Shown here: positions 5,882 to 9,290 of the stretch, one piece after another
How positions within the stretch are numbered: position 1 is the first letter of the stretch
Layout of the letters: every line of letters starts with the position of its first letter
Source of the DNA: Bacillota bacterium
Lineage (GTDB): Bacteria; Bacillota; Dethiobacteria; SKNC01
Length of the DNA: 9,290 bases
Assembly (NCBI GenBank): GCA_007121375.1
Contig: SKLX01000087.1
Location: 1-9,290 of the forward strand
Direction of reading: 5' to 3'
Notes under the pieces: generated by a model
The model's input: only the letters and a program-made list of their open reading frames with translations
The model's database searches: none
Told to the model about the DNA's origin: nothing
Position numbers and translations under genes: made by a program

Positions 5882-8800
5882 ATGGAACTTAAAGATAAAA
5901 AAGCCCGGGATCAGATAGAAAAAAACCTGGAGGCCAATATCCTGGTGGAAGCAGGGGCAGGTTCGGGGAAGACAACCAGCCTGGTAAAGAGGATGGCCAA
6001 TTTAATAATAAACAACAGGTGCCGGGTAGAGGAAATGGCAGCTATAACCTTTACCCGGAAGGCCGCGGCAGAGCTCCGGGAAAAATTCCAGGATGAACTG
6101 GAAAAGAGCTACAACACCCGGGAAGACCCCCGGGTTAAAGAACTCCTGGGGGAGGCCCTGATGAACCTGGACCGCTCCTTTCTTGGTACCATCCACTCCT
6201 TTTGTTCCCGCCTTCTACGGGAAAGGCCTGTAGAGGCAGGGATTGACCCTGCCTTTAAAGAGCTGGATGATCTCCAGGAGGTCCTGGTGGTGGAGGAGGC
6301 CTGGCGGGAATACCTTACCTGGGTTAAGCTGAACCGCCAGGATTTACTGGACCCCATGGAGGAGATAGGGGTTTCCCCTGAAGCCCTGGAGGGCCTTTAC
6401 CATACTTTTTGTCAGTACCCGGAAGTTCAGGTTCCTGTGGAGGCGGTTCCTCTGCCAGATTTTAAATCCTCCTTGAAAAACCTGGAGAGCCTGGTTGAAG
6501 AAGCCCTGGAGTATATTCCTTACCCTCCCCATGAGGACCGTTATGACAGCTTCCAGGATAGGATAAGGCAGGCCCGCCGCATGTATCAAAACCTGGACCT
6601 GGAGCAGCCTGCCAACGCCATGGGCCTCCTTTCCCTGTTTGAAAAGATTCCCAAAATTACTTTAAAACTTTGGGTAAGCAAAGAAGACGCCAAGGAAATC
6701 CAGGAAAAATTCCAGAATTTTAGCAGCAGCCAGGCCCTTCCCCTTATCCAGGGGTGGAGGGAATACTGCTACTATCATATATGTAATTTCTTGTTGCCGG
6801 GGCGGGAGTTCCTGAAGGAGTATAAAGAAGAAAGGTCTGTCCTGGGCTTTCATGACCTGCTGATGAAAACCAGGGAAATGCTTAGGGAATACCCTGAAGT
6901 AAGGAATTATTTTCAGGATAAATACCGGTGTCTCCTGGTGGACGAGTTCCAGGATACGGACCCCCTCCAGTCGGAAATCATGTTCTGCCTGACGGGGAGG
7001 GAAGTCCAGGAAAAGAACTGGCAGAAACTCACCCCCCTTCCCGGTTCCCTTTTTGTAGTGGGGGATCCCAAACAGTCCATCTACCGTTTCCGGAGGGCGG
7101 ATATCGATACTTATAATCTAGCCAAAAAACTGATAAAGGAAAAGGGGGGAGAAATCCTTTCCCTGACCACCAACTTCCGGTGCCTCAAACCCCTGGGAGA
7201 GTTCTGCAACGGGGTCTTTGAAAAGCTCCTTGCCCTGGAGGAGAACAGATACCAGGCCCTCTTTACTCCTATTGATGCCTGGCGCCGGGAGGAAGAGGAT
7301 ACCCACTACGGGGTGAGGCTTTTAAAGGTGGGAGAAGGATATGGTAAAAAGGAGGAGATTGTGGAGCAGGATGCCCGCCAGGTGGCTGCCTTTGTCAGAT
7401 ATGCTCTGGGGGGGAATATAAAGCTGGCCCGCTCCCGGGAGGAAAAAGAAAAAGGCCTTACGGAAGTTCCTCGGCCCGGGGATTTCCTGGTGGTGTTAAG
7501 CTATAAAGAAATGATGGAAACTTATGCCCGGGCCCTGGAGGAGGAAGGAATTCCCGTGGCCATGACGGGAGGCAGTTCCCTGGGAAGCAGCCTGGAACTG
7601 AAGGAGCTTCTAAAACTATTAAAATATCTCCATGATCCCGATAACCAGGTGCTTCTGGTGGCAGTCCTTAAAGGCTTGTTTTTTGGTTTTAGTGATGATG
7701 ATTTATATCAGTTTAAGAGGCAAGGGGGCAGGTTTAATCCCTTTGCCTCCCTGCCTCGGGAAATGGAGGAAGCCCCGGGGAAGTACTTCCAGGAGGCCTT
7801 CCAGAAACTTAAGAAATATATAAAGTGGAAAGGCTCCTGTCCGCCTCCCGTGGTTCTGGAAAAAATAATAGAGGACCTGGGCCTGATTCCCCTGGCCCTT
7901 TCTTCTCCCCTGGGAGAGAGAAACTGCAGCTACCTTTACCAGGTGCTGGAATATGCCAGGCAAAAGGGCTTGTCCTCCCCAGACCCCTTTCTGGAGATGG
8001 TAAAACAGGTGGAAGATCTTATGAGTATCAACCTGGAGGAGGAGCTGGACCTGGAGGTGGCTGACGGAGAAAGACTTCGCCTGATGAATCTCCATAAGGC
8101 CAAGGGGCTGGAAGCCCCCGTGGTAATCCTGGCCAATCCCTACAAAAGGGTTGATGTAAAAAGAGACAGCATAGACAGGCATATTGAAAGGACAGGGGAG
8201 GAACCCCGGGGGTATTTTTCCTTTACCCGCAAAAGAGGGTACCGGCAGGATAGAATCGCCCAGCCTCCCTCCTGGGATTATTATGCCCAGGAGGAGGAAA
8301 GATTTTTACAATCAGAAAAGATCAGGCTTTTGTACGTGGCTGCAACCCGGGCTAAGAACCTTCTGGTTATAAGTACCTGTGAAAAGGATCCTTCTATGAG
8401 GTATAACTCCTGGAGAGAAATAATAGAAAATGCTGACGAGGGGAGTATGGAAGAAATACTCCTGCCTGGAGAGGCCTTTTCTAAGGAAGGGGAGGAAAGG
8501 GAAAAAGGAAAAGACGGGGAAGAAGTTAAAGGAAACGGGGCCGGGGAGAAAATTCCTGCAGGGGGTAAAAGCCCGGCAGTTTTCCAGGAAAGTTTAAGGG
8601 AGTGGCTGGAAAAAGCAGCCGCCCCAGGCTGGAAGATGGTGCAGCCCTCAGAGATAAGGATAGAAAGAAAAGGGGCCCAGGAACTCCAGGGAGAAGATTA
8701 TTCCTGGCAGGAAAGGGCAGAAAAACAAGAGCTTTCACCAGGCCTGGAAGGGGGTCGGGAATGGGGAAATGTTATGCACCGGGCCCTGGAAGGATTGGTC

Positions 8801-9271
8801 AAAGGGGAGCCCCTCCTGGAGGAGCTTATCAAGGAAGAATTAGATATTTCCCAGCTGCCGGCAGAATACCTGGATAAGGTGTTGGGAGAACTGGAGGCCT
8901 TTAAAAACACCCCTCTGGGGCAGGAAATCCAGGAGGCAGGAAGGGAAAAGCACACAGAAGTACCCTTTTCCCTTAACCTTAGGGAAGGGGATTACCTCCA
9001 TGAAATGATAGGTAAAGAATACCCTGGCTCCCTTCCTATCCTGGTCAGCGGGGTGATTGACCTGGTATACCGGGGAGAAAAAGGCTGGGTTATAGTGGAT
9101 TACAAAACCGATGGGGTGGCTGATAAAGGGGAGCTTAACCGGCTCCTGGATAAGTATGCTCCCCAGGTCCATATATACGCCCATGCCTGGGAAGAACTCT
9201 CGGGGGAAAAGGTGGAAAGGGGAGAATTGTTTTTCCTGGACCGGAAAGCTTCTTTCCCTGTGTATCCTTAA
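5882..9271 (+). CDS. addA: AddA-type helicase-nuclease (UvrD/RecB family, SF1A)
   Basis: This 1129-residue protein is the motor and second nuclease of the AddAB complex, an ATP-driven 3'-5' translocase that unwinds DNA ends and makes 3' tails for RecA. All SF1A motifs are intact: Walker A AGAGSGKTT (Lys30), Ia AAITFTRKAAAEL (53-65), II VDEFQD (353-358), III VVGDPKQSIYRFRRAD (392-407), IV TNFR (Arg433), V LMNLHKAKGLE (734-744) and VI LLYVAATRAKN (816-826, Arg823). The C-terminal RecB-type nuclease shows GNVMHRALEG (His966), SGVIDLVY (Asp1060), VDYKTD (Asp1073, Lys1075) and QVHIY (Gln1095, Tyr1099). A charged low-complexity linker at about 862-897 joins the two halves. The block TIHSFCSRLLRERPVEAGIDP (103-123) resembles RecB/COG1074 helicases more than B. 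subtilis AddA, which has 1232 residues and reads differently here. An alternative label is RecB-like helicase-nuclease, but pairing with AddB supports AddA. Only 19 bases follow the stop, so the operon end is not visible. Confidence 0.93.
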   Translation: MELKDKKARDQIEKNLEANILVEAGAGSGKTTSLVKRMANLIINNRCRVEEMAAITFTRKAAAELREKFQDELEKSYNTREDPRVKELLGEALMNLDRSFLGTIHSFCSRLLRERPVEAGIDPAFKELDDLQEVLVVEEAWREYLTWVKLNRQDLLDPMEEIGVSPEALEGLYHTFCQYPEVQVPVEAVPLPDFKSSLKNLESLVEEALEYIPYPPHEDRYDSFQDRIRQARRMYQNLDLEQPANAMGLLSLFEKIPKITLKLWVSKEDAKEIQEKFQNFSSSQALPLIQGWREYCYYHICNFLLPGREFLKEYKEERSVLGFHDLLMKTREMLREYPEVRNYFQDKYRCLLVDEFQDTDPLQSEIMFCLTGREVQEKNWQKLTPLPGSLFVVGDPKQSIYRFRRADIDTYNLAKKLIKEKGGEILSLTTNFRCLKPLGEFCNGVFEKLLALEENRYQALFTPIDAWRREEEDTHYGVRLLKVGEGYGKKEEIVEQDARQVAAFVRYALGGNIKLARSREEKEKGLTEVPRPGDFLVVLSYKEMMETYARALEEEGIPVAMTGGSSLGSSLELKELLKLLKYLHDPDNQVLLVAVLKGLFFGFSDDDLYQFKRQGGRFNPFASLPREMEEAPGKYFQEAFQKLKKYIKWKGSCPPPVVLEKIIEDLGLIPLALSSPLGERNCSYLYQVLEYARQKGLSSPDPFLEMVKQVEDLMSINLEEELDLEVADGERLRLMNLHKAKGLEAPVVILANPYKRVDVKRDSIDRHIERTGEEPRGYFSFTRKRGYRQDRIAQPPSWDYYAQEEERFLQSEKIRLLYVAATRAKNLLVISTCEKDPSMRYNSWREIIENADEGSMEEILLPGEAFSKEGEEREKGKDGEEVKGNGAGEKIPAGGKSPAVFQESLREWLEKAAAPGWKMVQPSEIRIERKGAQELQGEDYSWQERAEKQELSPGLEGGREWGNVMHRALEGLVKGEPLLEELIKEELDISQLPAEYLDKVLGELEAFKNTPLGQEIQEAGREKHTEVPFSLNLREGDYLHEMIGKEYPGSLPILVSGVIDLVYRGEKGWVIVDYKTDGVADKGELNRLLDKYAPQVHIYAHAWEELSGEKVERGELFFLDRKASFPVYP

Positions 9272-9290
9272 TCCTTTGCACCCTTAATAA

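Noticed and set aside
7703..8182. A 159-codon minus-strand open frame inside addA.
   Set aside because: It is antisense to the conserved helicase region of addA; its openness is explained by codon bias in the real gene.
2655..9271. Frequent CCTGGAGG-like octamers across addB and addA, considered as Chi sites.
   Set aside because: They are explained by Leu-Glu codon pairs (CTG GAG/GAA) in these Glu- and Leu-rich proteins. Whole-genome counts would be needed before suggesting a Chi sequence.

Overview
This 9.3 kb window is chromosomal housekeeping sequence, probably from an anaerobic, Clostridia-type Firmicute. The clues are strong purine-rich Shine-Dalgarno sites (AGGAGG, GAGGTG, AGGGAG), use of GTG/TTG as possible starts, an AddAB-type recombination nuclease rather than a RecBCD set with RecC and RecD, and GGG/AGG/CCC-rich codon use over AT-rich spacers. 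The genus cannot be read from the sequence alone. I saw no mobile element, CRISPR array, tRNA or rRNA.

Left part (1-1541, minus strand): a short-chain dehydrogenase/reductase of the FabG type runs off the left edge of the window. Upstream of it lies a complete small-conductance mechanosensitive channel of the MscS family. A near-ideal hairpin terminator just after the mscS stop separates the two transcripts.

Centre (1542-1750): a divergent intergenic region of about 210 bases with strong ribosome binding sites at both ends. Its right half is strikingly purine-rich, and no promoter in it matches well enough to call.

Right part (1751-9271, plus strand): an apparent three-gene operon. It starts with an RlmA-type 23S rRNA guanine-N1 methyltransferase whose 3' end overlaps the first possible start of addB. 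AddB (PD-(D/E)XK nuclease, four-cysteine Fe-S site, no P-loop) follows, then AddA 38 bases later (complete SF1A helicase motifs plus a C-terminal RecB-type nuclease). AddA and AddB together would form a two-nuclease helicase complex that resects double-strand DNA ends for RecA-dependent repair.

I found no convincing new system. The points most worth a second look are the lost Walker A motif in AddB, the RecB/COG1074-like character of AddA compared with Bacillus AddA, and the coupling of an rRNA methyltransferase to addBA.
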